Source: Bacillota bacterium
GTDB taxonomy: Bacteria > Bacillota > Clostridia > Christensenellales > CAG-138
NCBI GenBank assembly: GCA_023451115.1
Contig: JAEXFV010000086.1
Span: forward strand, 1 to 13,948
Length of the DNA: 13,948 bases
Direction: 5' to 3'
Program-made: the position numbers and the translations under genes
Part shown: one piece after another, positions 13,725 to 13,948 of the stretch
How positions within the stretch are numbered: the stretch's first letter is position 1
How the letters are laid out: each line of letters begins with the position of its first letter
The notes under the pieces: generated by a model
What the model was told of the DNA's origin: nothing
Databases searched by the model: none
The model's input: the letters and a program-made list of their open reading frames with translations, nothing else

Positions 13725-13948
13725 TTAACCCTTGATGATACGGATGCCGCCGAAAATTGGCAGAGGTTTCATTTCGCCTTTGCAGACATTAACAATACCG
13801 ATAATTTCCACCACCAGGAATATAATCGCCGCAAAGCCCAGTATGGTAGTGATAATCAATCCTAAGCCCAAAGAGATAGCCATAAAAATAGCGCTTAAAA
13901 TCCCATATGCAATACCGTAAGCTACCCCAACGATGCACAGGTTCAATC
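13725..13948 (-). CDS. C-terminal part of a small membrane protein
   Basis: The frame is open at the window end; the only upstream start-like codon inside the window is a TTG two bases from the edge, so the gene almost certainly begins outside. About 73 residues are visible. They hold two hydrophobic segments (roughly 3-25 and 28-53; glycine-rich, with G-V-A-Y-G-I-A-Y-G-I-L) and a basic C-terminal tail, C-K-G-E-M-K-P-L-P-I-F-G-G-I-R-I-I-K-G. The tail pattern resembles DUF4870-type small membrane proteins, often carrying an N-terminal zinc ribbon, but that part is not visible. The stop is 90 bases before the lipoprotein start; the gap has a weak hairpin (GCAGG/CCTGC) without a good U-tract and no clear promoter. 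Confidence 0.7.
   Translation of the reverse strand, partial: LNLCIVGVAYGIAYGILSAIFMAISLGLGLIITTILGFAAIIFLVVEIIGIVNVCKGEMKPLPIFGGIRIIKG

Noticed and set aside
1..13948. Defence island, mobile element, CRISPR array or biosynthetic cluster
   Set aside because: No transposase, integrase, cas gene, direct-repeat array or clustered biosynthetic enzymes were found; gene order is mostly conserved housekeeping.

Overview
The window looks like chromosomal DNA from a Bacillota, most likely a Clostridia-type anaerobe with balanced GC content. The evidence is SepF and a DivIVA-type protein, a pnp–ylxY-like–M16 peptidase block as in Bacillus and Clostridium, a tRNA-sensing T-box leader, and AGGAGG-type ribosome sites. 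The lineage below class is not resolved. No insertion sequence, phage gene, CRISPR array, tRNA or rRNA was seen.

Layout. Positions 1-747 carry the only plus-strand gene, a DeoR-family regulator cut by the window start. Everything else is on the minus strand and is described here in transcription order, from high to low coordinates. 13948-13725 is the 3' end of a small membrane protein. 13634-13218 is a small lipoprotein with a strong terminator. 13026-10921 is pnp, followed by a YlxY-like NodB-fold protein (10743-10051) that has lost its catalytic residues, an M16 zinc peptidase (9998-8727) and a small dUTPase/MazG-like pyrophosphohydrolase (8659-8285). Next comes a cell-division cluster: a single-pass HlyD-like protein (8205-7015), yggS (7001-6315), sepF (6183-5710), a short DivIVA-domain protein (5646-5311) and a DUF5665 membrane protein (5154-4858). 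Hairpin terminators follow sepF, divIVA and the DUF5665 gene. Then come ygiQ, a radical SAM protein (4742-2916), and an acyl-CoA synthetase (2532-823).

How the parts fit. pnp, ylxY and the M16 peptidase are a conserved Bacillota neighbourhood. HlyD-like–yggS–sepF–divIVA is the clostridial form of the ylm/division region, here without the ylmG and ylmH genes usually found between sepF and divIVA. The terminator behind sepF ends about 13 bases before the divIVA ribosome site, so divIVA expression probably depends on read-through.

The most interesting part is 2560-2877. A consensus TTGACA-17-TATAAT promoter drives a complete T-box leader (Stem I, T-box motif, 15-bp terminator) placed directly before an ACSF2-type acyl-CoA synthetase. 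T-boxes normally control aminoacyl-tRNA synthetases, amino-acid biosynthesis or amino-acid transport, so an acyl-CoA ligase is an unexpected target. The specifier reads UCU (Ser) in the standard register, but the T-box base that pairs with the tRNA discriminator is U, which suits an A73 tRNA such as tRNALeu rather than tRNASer. A one-base shift gives CUG (Leu). No completely new multi-gene system was recognised; most of the window is housekeeping.
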